Source of the DNA: Clostridium sp. Ade.TY
GTDB lineage: Bacteria; Bacillota; Clostridia; Clostridiales; Clostridiaceae
Length of the DNA: 64,000 nt
Assembly (NCBI RefSeq): GCF_000498355.1
Contig: NZ_AVSV01000007.1
Coordinates: 48,703-112,702 of the forward strand
Direction: 5' to 3'
Shown here: positions 52,982-62,353 of the stretch, piece by piece
Layout: every line of letters begins with the position of its first letter
Position numbering within the stretch: the stretch's first letter is position 1
Notes under the pieces: generated by a model
Databases searched by the model: none
The model's input: the letters and a program-made list of their open reading frames with translations, nothing else
What the model was told of the DNA's origin: nothing
Position numbers and translations under genes: made by a program

Positions 52982-54147
52982 TAATGGAAAATATGATTTT
53001 AGATAATATAAAAAATATGCCACCATCTGGTATAAGAAAATATTTTGATATGATAAATGAAATGGAGGATGTTATATCTCTTGGAGTTGGAGAACCAGAT
53101 TTTGTAACACCTTGGAACGTTGTAGAAGCTGGAATATATTCATTAGAAAAAGGACATACTCATTATTCATCTAATGCAGGATTTATAGAACTTAGAGAAG
53201 AAATATCAAATTATTTATATAGAAAATTTAATTTATTATATAATCCTAAAGAAGAGATATTAGTTACTGTTGGTGGAAGTGAAGCTATTGATTTAGCGCT
53301 TAGAGCACTTGTAGGACCAGGAGATGAAGTTATAATTCCAGAACCTAGTTTTGTTGCATACAGAGGTTGTACTGCATTTACAGGTGCAACAGCAAAAATA
53401 ATAAATTTAAAGGCTGAAGATGATTTTAAACTTATGCCAGATGATTTAATAGAGGCAATAACAGAAAAAACAAAAGTTTTAATCCTTCCATTTCCTAATA
53501 ATCCAACTGGAGCTATAATGACAAAGGAAGAATTAGAAAAAATAGTTGATGTTGTTAAAGATAAAGATATAATAATTCTTTCAGATGAAATATATGGAGA
53601 ATTATCATATGATAAAAAGCATGTATCAATTGCAGAATTTAAGGATGTTAAAGATAAAACTCTTATAATAAATGGATTTTCAAAAGCATATGCAATGACA
53701 GGGTGGAGACTTGGATATGCATGTGGAAATAAAGTATTAATAGAGGCAATGAAGAAGATTCATCAATATGCAATAATGTGTTCACCAACAACAGCACAGT
53801 ATGCAGCTATTGAAGCACTTAAACATGGAGATGACAGTGTAAGAGAAATGGCATCTGAATACAACAGAAGAAGAAGAGTTTTAGTAAATGGATTTAGAAA
53901 AATGGGACTTGAGTGTTTTGAGCCATTAGGTGCTCTTTATGTATTTCCATGTATTAAGTCTACAGGAATGACATCAGATGAATTTTGTGAAAAACTTCTT
54001 ATGGAAGAGAAAGTATTAGCAGTTCCGGGAAATGCTTTTGGTGAATGTGGAGAAGGATTTATAAGAGCATGTTATGCAGCATCTATGGATGATTTAACTG
54101 AAGCTATAAAAAGAATAGAAAGATTTATAAATAAGCACAAAGCATAG
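52978..54147 (+). CDS. class I/II aminotransferase (AlaT/PatA-like)
   Basis: 389 residues. Fold type I: MPPSGIRKYFDMINEMED, SLGVGEPDFVTPW near residue 35, TVGGSEAIDLALRAL, LPFPNNPTGAIM, SDEIYGELSYD, PLP Lys in GFSKAYAMTGWRLGY near 236, and RACYAAS (substrate Arg) near the end. Transfers amino groups between alanine or a related amino acid and 2-oxoglutarate/pyruvate. The T-box points to alanine. ATG at 52984 is an alternative start. Confidence 0.9.
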   Translation: MIMENMILDNIKNMPPSGIRKYFDMINEMEDVISLGVGEPDFVTPWNVVEAGIYSLEKGHTHYSSNAGFIELREEISNYLYRKFNLLYNPKEEILVTVGGSEAIDLALRALVGPGDEVIIPEPSFVAYRGCTAFTGATAKIINLKAEDDFKLMPDDLIEAITEKTKVLILPFPNNPTGAIMTKEELEKIVDVVKDKDIIILSDEIYGELSYDKKHVSIAEFKDVKDKTLIINGFSKAYAMTGWRLGYACGNKVLIEAMKKIHQYAIMCSPTTAQYAAIEALKHGDDSVREMASEYNRRRRVLVNGFRKMGLECFEPLGALYVFPCIKSTGMTSDEFCEKLLMEEKVLAVPGNAFGECGEGFIRACYAASMDDLTEAIKRIERFINKHKA

Positions 54148-54168
54148 TTTTAAACTATGCTTTTTTGT
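54139..54168 (+). terminator. rho-independent terminator
   Basis: AAAGCATAGTTT pairs with AAACTATGCTTT, then T; overlaps the aminotransferase stop. Confidence 0.9.
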
Positions 54169-54230
54169 TTTACAAATGAGGTAAAATAATGTAAAATTTA
54201 TAAAAGACTAAATTATATGGAGGGTTTAAT

Positions 54231-55613
54231 ATGTCTGATAAGAAAATAGACTTAGGTAATGGGAATATAAATAGTTTATTATTTAAATTAGCACTTCCTG
54301 CAATTATAGCTCAAATAGTTAATGTTCTATACAATATAATAGATAGAATATTTATAGGAAGAATACCAAATGGAGAAATAGCCATGGCAGGGGTTGGAGT
54401 AGCTTTCCCTATAATAATGATAATATCAGCTTTTAGTGCACTTATAGGTATGGGAGGAGCACCTCTTGCGGCAATAAAGATGGGAGAAAAGAAGAATGAT
54501 GAAGCAGAAGAAATATTAAGTAACAGTTTTTCTTCTCTTATATTATTAGGAGTTTTATTAACAATAGTTTTTACAATTTTTAAAGAACCGATGCTTTGGG
54601 CTTTTGGAGCTAGTGAAGCTACAATTAAATATTCAAATGATTATTTAGGATTATATATTCTTGGGACTGTTTTTGTTCAAATAGCTTTAGGAATGAATCC
54701 ATTTGTTAATACTCAAGGGTTTGCTAAAGTTGGTATGGCAACAGTTGTAATAGGGGCTGTAATTAATATAATTTTAGATCCTATATTTATATTTGGATTT
54801 GGAATGGGAGTTAAAGGAGCAGCACTTGCAACAGTAATAGGACAAAGTGTATCAGCTATATGGGTTCTAAAATTTTTATTTGGGAAAAAGAGTATATTAA
54901 AGATAAGAAAAGAGTATATGATTCCAAAATTAAAAGTTGTATTTCCAATAATAGCTCTTGGAGTATCACCTTTTATAATGCAATCAACAGAAAGTCTTGT
55001 AATGATTATAATGAACAATCAATTATTAAAGTTTGGTGGAGATTTAGCAGTTAGTGCAATGACTATAATGAGCAGTATAATGCAAATTGTATTATTACCA
55101 CTTGTTGGATTATCACAAGGGGCACAACCTATAATAAGTTATAATTATGGTGCTAAGAAAGGAAATAGAGTTAAAGGAACATTTAAGTTATTACTTACAT
55201 ATTCATTAGGATATGCAGGAGCTATGTGGATTGCTTTAATGCTTGTACCGGGATTCTTTGTATCAATATTTAATGATAATCCAAGCCTTATGACTATAAC
55301 AACTTGGAGTATAAAAATATTCTTTGGTGGTATTATAGCATCAGGTGCACAAATAGCATGTCAACAAACATTCTTAGCAATGGGACAGGCTAAAACATCA
55401 TTAATATTAGCTCTTCTTAGAAAAATAATACTTCTTATACCATTAGCATTAGTATTACCGATGATTTTTGAAGATAAACTTAGATGGACTTTAATGGCAG
55501 AACCTATTGCAGATATAACAGCTGCAATTATAACAGTAACATGTTTTGTAGTGTTTTATAAAAAGAAACTTTCAGATGAGGTATTATTAACTGAAGGAAC
55601 TAGTGAAATTTAA
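54231..55613 (+). CDS. MATE-family efflux transporter
   Basis: 460 residues, about twelve membrane segments in two similar halves (LALPAIIAQIVNVLYNIIDR near 20; VSPFIMQSTESLVMIIM near 250). Typical MATE pieces: IGRIPNGEIAMAGVGVAFP, GMGGAPLAAIKMG, GLSQGAQPIISYNYGAKK. It exports cationic drugs or metabolites using Na+ or H+. Single gene, GGAGGG ribosome site. Confidence 0.93.
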   Translation: MSDKKIDLGNGNINSLLFKLALPAIIAQIVNVLYNIIDRIFIGRIPNGEIAMAGVGVAFPIIMIISAFSALIGMGGAPLAAIKMGEKKNDEAEEILSNSFSSLILLGVLLTIVFTIFKEPMLWAFGASEATIKYSNDYLGLYILGTVFVQIALGMNPFVNTQGFAKVGMATVVIGAVINIILDPIFIFGFGMGVKGAALATVIGQSVSAIWVLKFLFGKKSILKIRKEYMIPKLKVVFPIIALGVSPFIMQSTESLVMIIMNNQLLKFGGDLAVSAMTIMSSIMQIVLLPLVGLSQGAQPIISYNYGAKKGNRVKGTFKLLLTYSLGYAGAMWIALMLVPGFFVSIFNDNPSLMTITTWSIKIFFGGIIASGAQIACQQTFLAMGQAKTSLILALLRKIILLIPLALVLPMIFEDKLRWTLMAEPIADITAAIITVTCFVVFYKKKLSDEVLLTEGTSEI

Positions 55614-55620
55614 TATATAT

Positions 55621-55671
55621 TAAAAAAAGCTTTTTTGCTTAGATTAATTTCTTTGCAAGGAAGCTTTTTAT
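55621..55671 (+). terminator. probable terminator after MATE gene
   Basis: AAAAAAGCTT at one end and AAGCTTTTTA at the other, with a long inner arm; T tail short. Confidence 0.6.
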
Positions 55672-55761
55672 TAGTTTAACTTGAGTTTAACAATATGTAA
55701 AATTATGATTAAAAAATTTTTTTGTGGTAAAATATATAAGTAAGTATTAAGGAGGTAAAGA

Positions 55762-56472
55762 ATGAGAGAATTAATAGATTTACATACTCATACTATATCT
55801 AGTGGACACGCATATAGTACAGTTAAAGAAAATATAGATAGTGCAAGAGAAAAGGGACTTAAATATTTAGGAATCTCAGATCACGCACCTAAAATGCCAG
55901 GAACTGCTCATATATATCATTTCCATAATTTAAGAGCAATACCTAAGTTCGTTGATGAAGTTAATGTTTTAGTTGGAGCTGAAGTTAATATTTTAGATTT
56001 TGATGGAAATATAGATATGACAAATGATGACTTAAATAATTTAGACTATGCAATAGCAAGTCTTCATCCACCTTGTATAGCATCTGGAACAGAAGAAGAA
56101 AATACAAGGGCTGTTATAAATGTTATGAAAAAGCCAAATATAAAAATAATAGGACATTTAGATGATTCAAGATATCCTATTAATTATGAAGAGATTGTAA
56201 TTGCAGCAAAGGAAAATAATGTTTTATTAGAATTAAATAACTCATCTCTAAAGCCGAATGGATTTAGAGTTGGAGCTTTAGAAAATGATAAAAAAATGTT
56301 AGAGTTTTGCAGAAAGCATAAAACAAAAATAATATTCGGAAGTGATTCTCATATATGTTATGATATAGGAAAGTTTGATAATTGTATAAAATTAATAGAT
56401 GAGATTGATTTCCCAGAAGAACTTATAGTTAATTACAATGAAGAAGATATAAAAAATATATTTTATGTATAA
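55762..56472 (+). CDS. PHP-domain phosphatase (YcdX-like)
   Basis: 236 residues. Metal-binding PHP motifs: DLHTHTISSGHAYST, GISDHAPKMPGT, VGAEVNILDFDG, IIGHLDDSRYP and FGSDSHICYDIG near the end. This order and the SSGHA motif match the YcdX-type trinuclear zinc phosphatases. AAGGAGG ribosome site. Single gene; a second PHP protein of another type is at 51274-52047. Confidence 0.92.
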   Translation: MRELIDLHTHTISSGHAYSTVKENIDSAREKGLKYLGISDHAPKMPGTAHIYHFHNLRAIPKFVDEVNVLVGAEVNILDFDGNIDMTNDDLNNLDYAIASLHPPCIASGTEEENTRAVINVMKKPNIKIIGHLDDSRYPINYEEIVIAAKENNVLLELNNSSLKPNGFRVGALENDKKMLEFCRKHKTKIIFGSDSHICYDIGKFDNCIKLIDEIDFPEELIVNYNEEDIKNIFYV

Positions 56473-56477
56473 AAAAA

Positions 56478-56504
56478 TTAGGGCTATTTTTAAAATGGCC
56501 CTAA
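56478..56504 (+). terminator. hairpin after PHP gene
   Basis: TTAGGGCTATTTT pairs with AAAATGGCCCTAA; no strong T run, so termination may be weak. Confidence 0.6.
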
Positions 56505-56541
56505 ATTACGTTTGAATTTTAAAATAAGAGGGGTCAATATA

Positions 56542-57225
56542 ATGGGGGATTTAAAAGTTATAAATATAATTTATTCTTTAGAAGATGAAATAAATATAAT
56601 AAGTAAACTTAGAAATAAAAATATTTTTAAGGAAAATAAACATATTATAAAAGAAAAAAATATTATAAAGATTTTTACATATTATAGTTTTTGTTTTGAT
56701 AAATATAAAATAAATATTATAAATTACAATGATCAAAATTATTTTTATAAACTAAGTTTATTTTATAATTGTTCAGGAAATATATTAATATGTAGTAATG
56801 AGGAAAAAAATATTTTTATAAAAGACTTTAATAATTTAAATAAATTAACCTTTATAGAAAATAAATATATAAATAATAGAAGAAACATGGATATAATAGT
56901 TTTATTTAAAGAAATATTATATTTTTATATAAATAAAAATAATTTAAATTTAAAAAATATGTTTGTTTACATATCAAAATTAAATGATAAAGAGAATATA
57001 GGTATTGGAGTATATAATACATTAAAAGAATGTAGTAAATTATATAATCAAAAAGAAGTTAAAATTAATATTATTAGTAGTGATGAAATAAATATTAAAA
57101 ATTTATATTATATAATAGATCCTCTTTTAGAATATACAAGCGAAAATTCAAAAGTTAAATTTGAAAATATTATACAAAATAATATAGAAAATAAATTTTT
57201 AATTAATATATTAGGAGCCGAATGA
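56542..57225 (+). CDS. hypothetical Asn/Ile/Lys-rich protein (227 aa)
   Basis: Not recognised. Starts at ATG 56542, nine bases after AGAGGGG; an upstream in-frame TTG lacks a ribosome site. Extremely AT-rich, dominated by Asn, Ile, Lys and Tyr; no membrane segment or signal peptide. A regular alternation of strand- and helix-like stretches suggests a folded protein (LKVINIIYSLEDEIN; ILICSNEEKNIFIKDF). Base composition is lower in GC than neighbours. Ends in a terminator overlapping the last codons. Confidence 0.6.
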   Translation: MGDLKVINIIYSLEDEINIISKLRNKNIFKENKHIIKEKNIIKIFTYYSFCFDKYKINIINYNDQNYFYKLSLFYNCSGNILICSNEEKNIFIKDFNNLNKLTFIENKYINNRRNMDIIVLFKEILYFYINKNNLNLKNMFVYISKLNDKENIGIGVYNTLKECSKLYNQKEVKINIISSDEINIKNLYYIIDPLLEYTSENSKVKFENIIQNNIENKFLINILGAE

Positions 57226-57238
57226 GGCTCTTTTTTAT
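57212..57238 (+). terminator. rho-independent terminator
   Basis: GGAGCC pairs with GGCTC(T) around GAATGA, with T6; overlaps the stop codon of the preceding gene. Confidence 0.85.
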
Positions 57239-57342
57239 TTGTAGAAAAGCATAAAAACTTTATTTATTTATATAGAAACTTAGAAAAGGGTAATTAAAAT
57301 AATTTAATTATAACAATTAGAATAAAGATATTTTTCTTTTAT

Positions 57343-57477
57343 TTGATTAAAATTTAACGATAAAATTAATTATTTAAGTTATTTAAGTGAATAAATTAAA
57401 TAAAAAACCTTAAAAAACTTAAATAATTATTTAGAAATTTAAATATAATTGTAGTTAAATTGTTAATGTTATAACAT
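57343..57477 (+). promoter_or_regulatory. operator-rich intergenic region before the AEC transporter
   Basis: The 304-base gap 57239-57541 holds no gene. Seen in it: tandem TTATTTAAG repeats at 57370-57378 and 57379-57387; inverted copies AATTATTTAAG (57368-57378) and CTTAAATAATT (57418-57428). There is also a perfect palindrome ATGTTATAACAT (57466-57477) within TTGTTAATGTTATAACAT (57460-57477), two mismatches from the Rex consensus, and a weaker Rex-like TTGATTAAAATTTAACGA (57343-57360). Confidence 0.45.
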
Positions 57478-57541
57478 AAGTGTGAAATTAATAACAAAAA
57501 ACATTTGAGAAAACTTTAAAACCAAGGAGGAATTAGGTTAG

Positions 57542-58609
57542 ATGGATATCTTAAGTATTTTAGGAAAAACATTAACAGACAACGAAATTATAGGCGCAAT
57601 ATTTTCATCAATAGCAATTATTTTCTTAGGATTTTATTTAAGAAAGAAAAACATAATAAATGATAGTGCCGCAAAGATATTAAGTAAAGTAGTTTTATCA
57701 GTATCACTTCCAGCATTAGCATTAAAATCATTCTTAGTAGATATAAACAAGAAAAGTTTACATGAAGGAATAAATCTTTTAATATGGGGATTTGCAATTT
57801 ACATAATTCTTATATTTATAACTAAGTTATTTTATTCAAGATATAAAGGAGACAAGCAAGATGCTTTAAGAGTACTAACAGTATTTGGTTCAACAACTTT
57901 CTTTGGAACTCCGATTGTACAAGCTGTTTATGGAACAGTAGGAGTTATGTACTCTTCAATATTTAATATAGCATATAGAGTATTCCTTTATTCATATGGA
58001 TTTATTAAAATGTCAGGTTTAAAAATGGATAAAGAAAACTTTAAGAAAAATGTTAAAAGCATGTTTTTAAATCCAATTATTATAGCAACATTCTTAGGAT
58101 TATTTATATGGTTATTCCAAGATTCACTACCACAAGTAGCTGTTTCAACAAAAGAAGGAGTAAAAAATTATGCATTCTTAAGAATCGACCAAACGTTACC
58201 ATGGCTTTATAAACCATTAACTTATTTAAGTACTTTATGTTCACCACTTGCATGGTTATCAATAGGAGCTAATTTAGCTACAATACCATTTAAAGAAGCA
58301 ATGGGATCAAAAGATTCATGGTACTACAGCATTCAAAAAGTAATTATAGTTCCACTAATAAACATAGTATTATTATATGTTTTAAATGTAACTGGAATTT
58401 TACCAGTATCATATGTTGGACTAGCTACAGTAGTAATAATGATGGCAGCACCAACAGCGACAGTTGCAGCAGCTTATGCTATAAGCTTTGATAAAGAATC
58501 AGTTCTTTCATCAAACTGTTCATTATTATCAACTATAGTTGCCGTAGTTGCAATGCCAATATGGATAGTAGTTTTAGAAGTAATTAAAAATATAGGATTG
58601 TTTGTATAG
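57542..58609 (+). CDS. AEC-family organic acid transporter (malate/lactate permease-like)
   Basis: 355 residues, about ten membrane segments. Family features: FLGFYLRKKNIINDSAAK and SLPALALKSF near the start, FGSTTFFGTPIVQAVYG in the middle, and MMAAPTATVAAAYA near the end. Auxin-efflux-carrier relatives in Firmicutes move malate, malonate or lactate. D-lactate dehydrogenase and a CitA/CitB-type two-component system lie just downstream, suggesting a hydroxy- or dicarboxylic acid as substrate and regulator signal. Ribosome site AAGGAGG. Confidence 0.9.
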   Translation: MDILSILGKTLTDNEIIGAIFSSIAIIFLGFYLRKKNIINDSAAKILSKVVLSVSLPALALKSFLVDINKKSLHEGINLLIWGFAIYIILIFITKLFYSRYKGDKQDALRVLTVFGSTTFFGTPIVQAVYGTVGVMYSSIFNIAYRVFLYSYGFIKMSGLKMDKENFKKNVKSMFLNPIIIATFLGLFIWLFQDSLPQVAVSTKEGVKNYAFLRIDQTLPWLYKPLTYLSTLCSPLAWLSIGANLATIPFKEAMGSKDSWYYSIQKVIIVPLINIVLLYVLNVTGILPVSYVGLATVVIMMAAPTATVAAAYAISFDKESVLSSNCSLLSTIVAVVAMPIWIVVLEVIKNIGLFV

Positions 58610-58622
58610 ACTAAAATTAAAT

Positions 58623-58670
58623 GACTATAATTCGGAGTTTAAGTTAATTCTTTTCTCCGAATTAAGTCTT
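58623..58670 (+). terminator. rho-independent terminator
   Basis: AATTCGGAG pairs with CTCCGAATT, extended by GACT/AGTC, followed by TTATTTTATT. Confidence 0.75.
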
Positions 58671-58725
58671 ATTTTATTATAAATTTATTTTTAAATATAA
58701 ATGTAGAAAAGAGAGGAAGTTTTTT

Positions 58726-59724
58726 ATGTCAATTAAGTTAGTTTGTTTTGGAGTAAGACCAACAGAAGTTGAATTTTTTAATAAATTAAATAAATATGGA
58801 TACGATTTAAAGCTTGTAGAAAAAGGATTAAATCATGAAAATGTTAAAGAAGCTATAGGAGCTGAAGCTATAATGGTTAGAGGTAACTGTATGGCTGATA
58901 GACAAAACTTAGAGCTTTTAAAAAACAATGGATTAAAATATGTACTTACTAGAACAGTTGGATTTGACCATGTTGATTTAGATGCAGTTAAAGAATTTGG
59001 ATTAAAGTCAGCAAGAGTTCCAGGATATTCACCAAATGCAATAGGAGAACTTGCAGTAACACTTGCTATGATGTTACTTAGACATACAGCATATTCTGTA
59101 AACAGAACAAGAGAAAAGAATTTTGTAGTTGATGCAAATATGTTTAGTAAAGAAGTTAGAAATTGTACAGTTGGTATAATTGGAACTGGTAGAATAGGAC
59201 TTACAACTGCTAAACTTTTCAAAGGTTTAGGAGCAAGAGTAATTGGATATGATGTATTCCAAAGTGATGCTGCAAAAGAAGTTGTTGAATTTGTAAGTCA
59301 AGAAGAATTAATAAAAACTTCAGATATAATATCAGTACATATGCCATATATTAAAGGAGTAAACTATCACTTAATAAATGATGAGTTTATAAACAATATG
59401 AAAGATGGCGGAATTGTAATAAATACAGCAAGAGGAGAACTTCAAGATATAGAAGCTATAATAAGAGGTATTGAAAGTGGAAAACTTGGAGGATATGGAG
59501 CTGATGTTTTAGAAGGAGAAAGTAGAGTATTCTTTAAAGATCTTAAAGGACAAGAAATAGATGATGAAAATATAGAAAAGCTTATAAATATGTTCCCTAA
59601 AGTATTATTAACTCCTCATATAGGTTCATATACAGATGAAGCTTTAACAAATATGATAAGTATTTCATATGAAAATTTAAATGAATATTTAACAGAAAAA
59701 AACTGTAAAAATGCAATAGCTTAA
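58726..59724 (+). CDS. D-lactate dehydrogenase (D-2-hydroxyacid family)
   Basis: 332 residues. NAD-binding motif GIIGTGRIGLTTAKLFKGLG near 146-165 with Asp in VIGYDVF; NTARGELQDIEAI; catalytic Arg (TARG), Glu and His in LTPHIGSYTDEA near 298. Length and pattern fit D-LDH of Firmicutes (pyruvate to D-lactate, NADH re-oxidation), close also to VanH-type reductases. No vanA-like ligase is near, so cell-wall resistance is not indicated. GAGAGGAAG ribosome site. Confidence 0.92.
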   Translation: MSIKLVCFGVRPTEVEFFNKLNKYGYDLKLVEKGLNHENVKEAIGAEAIMVRGNCMADRQNLELLKNNGLKYVLTRTVGFDHVDLDAVKEFGLKSARVPGYSPNAIGELAVTLAMMLLRHTAYSVNRTREKNFVVDANMFSKEVRNCTVGIIGTGRIGLTTAKLFKGLGARVIGYDVFQSDAAKEVVEFVSQEELIKTSDIISVHMPYIKGVNYHLINDEFINNMKDGGIVINTARGELQDIEAIIRGIESGKLGGYGADVLEGESRVFFKDLKGQEIDDENIEKLINMFPKVLLTPHIGSYTDEALTNMISISYENLNEYLTEKNCKNAIA

Positions 59725-59739
59725 TAAGATTTATAATGC

Positions 59740-59776
59740 AGCCTTACTTGTAACAAACTATAAGTAAGGCTTTTTT
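59740..59776 (+). terminator. rho-independent terminator
   Basis: AGCCTTACTT pairs with AAGTAAGGCT, then TTTTTT. Confidence 0.92.
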
Positions 59777-59866
59777 ATTAAATTTAATAAATATACATAA
59801 AAAATATGTCGAAAAAAATAGAAAAGTTATGTATAATCTAATTTAAAAAGAATAATAGGAGGTAAT

Positions 59867-61405
59867 ATGAGCTTTAAAAGTCGTGTTAGAAAGCGTAGCA
59901 TTATTATTGCGATAATACCTTTAATACTTGCTTGTGCGTTTTTTATGAAACTTAGAGTTGATGATCTTCATGATGAAATAAAAAGAGATTTAAAGGAAAC
60001 TTCATATGTAGTAGCGAATACACCATTAGTTCAAAAAACATTAGCTGAACGAAAAAATAATTTTGAAATTCAAAATTATGTGAAGAAATTTGCTGATAAA
60101 TTTAAAAATGTAGATATTATTGTTGTTGGAGATATGACAGGAGAAAAATATTCTCATCTTGATGTTAGTCAAATAGGACATAAATATGTAAATACGGATA
60201 ATAGAGATGTAATTAAATATGGAACTAGTTATTATTCAACGATGCAAGGTTCAATGGGATTTACGGTTAGATATTTTGATCCAATATATTATAAGGATAA
60301 GCAAGTTGGATTTGTTATGGTTGGGAAATATTTGAAGGATGTTGAATCTGTAACTAATAAAGTTATATTTATAACAATATGTTTATTTATTTTAATATTA
60401 CCAATTACAATATTACTATCAGAAACATTTGCAAGAAAAATAAAAAAAGAGATGCTTGGAATGGAACCTGATGAAATAGCTAGGTTATATAATGAAAAGA
60501 AAATAATACTTGATTCAATAGATGAAGGTGTAATTGCTATAGATACAAATAACAAAATTTTAGAAATAAATGATAATTGCTTTAAAATGTTTGATACATT
60601 AAATATAGAAGAATTAATAGAAAAGCTTTCTAATTTTATAGATAAGAAAAAAAGTATAGAGATGAAAGAGATAACATTAAGTGGAGAGAAAGTATTTGTA
60701 AATTTAAGTTTTATAAAAGAAAAAGGAAAATACTTGGGTGCAGTTATTACTTTAATGAAAAGTGAAAATATAAATAGATTAGCAAGGGAAATAACAGGAA
60801 TAGATGGATTACTTAAAAATATTAGAGCGAATGTTCATGAGTTTAAAAATAAACTACATGTTATTTTAGGGCTTATAAATTTAGAAGAATATAATGAAGC
60901 TAAAAAATATATAAGTGATTGTCAAAAAGAGGTTTTAGAAAATACAACTAATGTTGCAAAGATAAAAGATAATTTAATAAGTGCAATGCTTCTTAGTAAG
61001 AAATTAATTGCAAATGAAAAAAATATAGAATTTATAATAAATGATGATTCTTATATGATGTCATCTCATGGAAGAGTAACTTCAATAGATATAATAACTA
61101 TACTTGGTAATCTTATAGAAAATGCTTTTGATGCATGTGTAGAAAAAGAAGGAAGTGGAATTGTCGAAGTATATATATATGAAGATGATAAGGAGATAAA
61201 TATAGAAGTTAAAGATAATGGTAAGAATATAAAGAAAAATATAAAAGATAATCTCTTTGAAAATGGAGTAACTTCAAAAGGAGAAGGAAGAGGAATAGGA
61301 TTATCAACAGTAAAGGGAAGAATTGATCTTTACGGGGGTTCTATAAAAATAAATGAAAATAAAAAGAATAAGAAGTTTATAATAAACATATTAAAGGAGG
61401 GATAA
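59867..61405 (+). CDS. CitA/DcuS-type sensor histidine kinase
   Basis: 512 residues. Two membrane segments (residues ~12-26 and ~165-185) enclose an external sensor domain with PDC/CitAP-like features (ELVQK-like PLVQKTLAER, GDMTGEKYSHLD, YSTMQGSMGFTVRYF). Cytoplasmic PAS, then the DHp helix with ANVHEFKNKLHVILGLINLEEY (His near 323), and HATPase (NLIENAFDACVEKEG, GRGIGLSTVKGR). It senses a carboxylic acid. Stops two bases before its response regulator. Confidence 0.93.
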   Translation: MSFKSRVRKRSIIIAIIPLILACAFFMKLRVDDLHDEIKRDLKETSYVVANTPLVQKTLAERKNNFEIQNYVKKFADKFKNVDIIVVGDMTGEKYSHLDVSQIGHKYVNTDNRDVIKYGTSYYSTMQGSMGFTVRYFDPIYYKDKQVGFVMVGKYLKDVESVTNKVIFITICLFILILPITILLSETFARKIKKEMLGMEPDEIARLYNEKKIILDSIDEGVIAIDTNNKILEINDNCFKMFDTLNIEELIEKLSNFIDKKKSIEMKEITLSGEKVFVNLSFIKEKGKYLGAVITLMKSENINRLAREITGIDGLLKNIRANVHEFKNKLHVILGLINLEEYNEAKKYISDCQKEVLENTTNVAKIKDNLISAMLLSKKLIANEKNIEFIINDDSYMMSSHGRVTSIDIITILGNLIENAFDACVEKEGSGIVEVYIYEDDKEINIEVKDNGKNIKKNIKDNLFENGVTSKGEGRGIGLSTVKGRIDLYGGSIKINENKKNKKFIINILKEG

Positions 61406-61407
61406 AA

Positions 61408-62091
61408 ATGAATAAAGTTATTATTGTTGAGGATGACCCTATGGTAGCTTTAATAAATAAAAAGTATGTTGAAATGATTGATAGATTTAAAGTAATAAAA
61501 ACTGTATCTAATAAAGAAGATTTAATAAATATATTAGAAAAAGAGAATATAGACTTAATATTGTTAGATGTATACCTTCCTAAAGATAATGGAATAGAAA
61601 TATTAAAAGATATTAGGGATAGAGGGATATTATCAGAAGTTATAATGATGACAGCAGCAGATAAATCAGAAGAAATAAAGGCTGCTTTTGCCTATGGTAT
61701 AGTAGATTATTTAATAAAACCTTTTGAATTTGAAAGATTTAAAAAAGCTATAGATAAGTACATAAAAAAGAAACAACTTTTAATTCAAAATACTAAGATA
61801 GATCAAGATGACTTAGATAGATTATACAATAGTGAAAGCTTACTTAATGAAGAAAATAAATTACCAAAAGGAATAAATAAAAATACACTAAACAAAATAT
61901 ATGATGTTATAAATGAAAATAATGAAGAATATTGGACTATAAGAGGAATATCAAAATTAACAGGGGTAAGTAATGTTACTATAAAAAAATATATTGATTA
62001 TTTAGAAAATATAGGTGAGGCAGAAGTTACTATAGATTATGGTAATGTTGGTAGACCTGAGTATAAATATAAATTTATTAAAAGCAATTAA
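61408..62091 (+). CDS. CitB/DcuR-type response regulator
   Basis: 227 residues. Receiver domain with VEDDPMVALINKKYVE, phospho-Asp54 in LILLDVYLPKDNG, and Lys in YLIKPFEFERF. The C-terminal helix-turn-helix (IRGISKLTGVSNVTIKKYID) is the DcuR/CitB type. Ribosome site AAAGGAGGG in the kinase end. Likely target is the AEC transporter promoter, where tandem repeats are found. Confidence 0.93.
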   Translation: MNKVIIVEDDPMVALINKKYVEMIDRFKVIKTVSNKEDLINILEKENIDLILLDVYLPKDNGIEILKDIRDRGILSEVIMMTAADKSEEIKAAFAYGIVDYLIKPFEFERFKKAIDKYIKKKQLLIQNTKIDQDDLDRLYNSESLLNEENKLPKGINKNTLNKIYDVINENNEEYWTIRGISKLTGVSNVTIKKYIDYLENIGEAEVTIDYGNVGRPEYKYKFIKSN

Positions 62092-62156
62092 ATATAGAAA
62101 ATAATTCTAAAAATGTATATAATATAATTAAGTATATATTTTTGGGGGATGATTAC

Positions 62157-62327
62157 ATGGATTATCACAAATATAAATATATTGGATTGCTTGGACTTTT
62201 ATCACTAATAGGATTAAAAGGATTTACAGCTGACAATCCAATATATTTTCTATTTTTTATAAACATTTTATGGTTCACATATTTTTATGAAAATAGTATA
62301 GTGTATAAACGTATAAAATCTAAATAA
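62157..62327 (+). CDS. small membrane protein (56 aa)
   Basis: Starts at ATG 62157, eight bases after GGGGGA; an upstream TTG overlaps the ribosome site. Two hydrophobic segments ([16 protein letters not shown] and [14 protein letters not shown]) separated by a short loop, resembling DUF3796-like small clostridial membrane proteins. Basic tail YKRIKSK. Function unknown. Confidence 0.7.
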   Translation: MDYHKYKYIGLLGLLSLIGLKGFTADNPIYFLFFINILWFTYFYENSIVYKRIKSK

Positions 62328-62353
62328 AAAATTTATTAACAAAAGGAGAACTT

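Noticed and set aside
54860..55054. Frame inside the MATE gene
   Set aside because: Out-of-frame shadow, no initiation signal.
51274..56472. Histidine biosynthesis link of the PHP proteins
   Set aside because: Family name suggests histidinol phosphatase, but no his genes are in the window.
58726..59724. VanH-type vancomycin resistance gene
   Set aside because: Sequence fits D-LDH equally well and there is no vanA ligase or vanX nearby.
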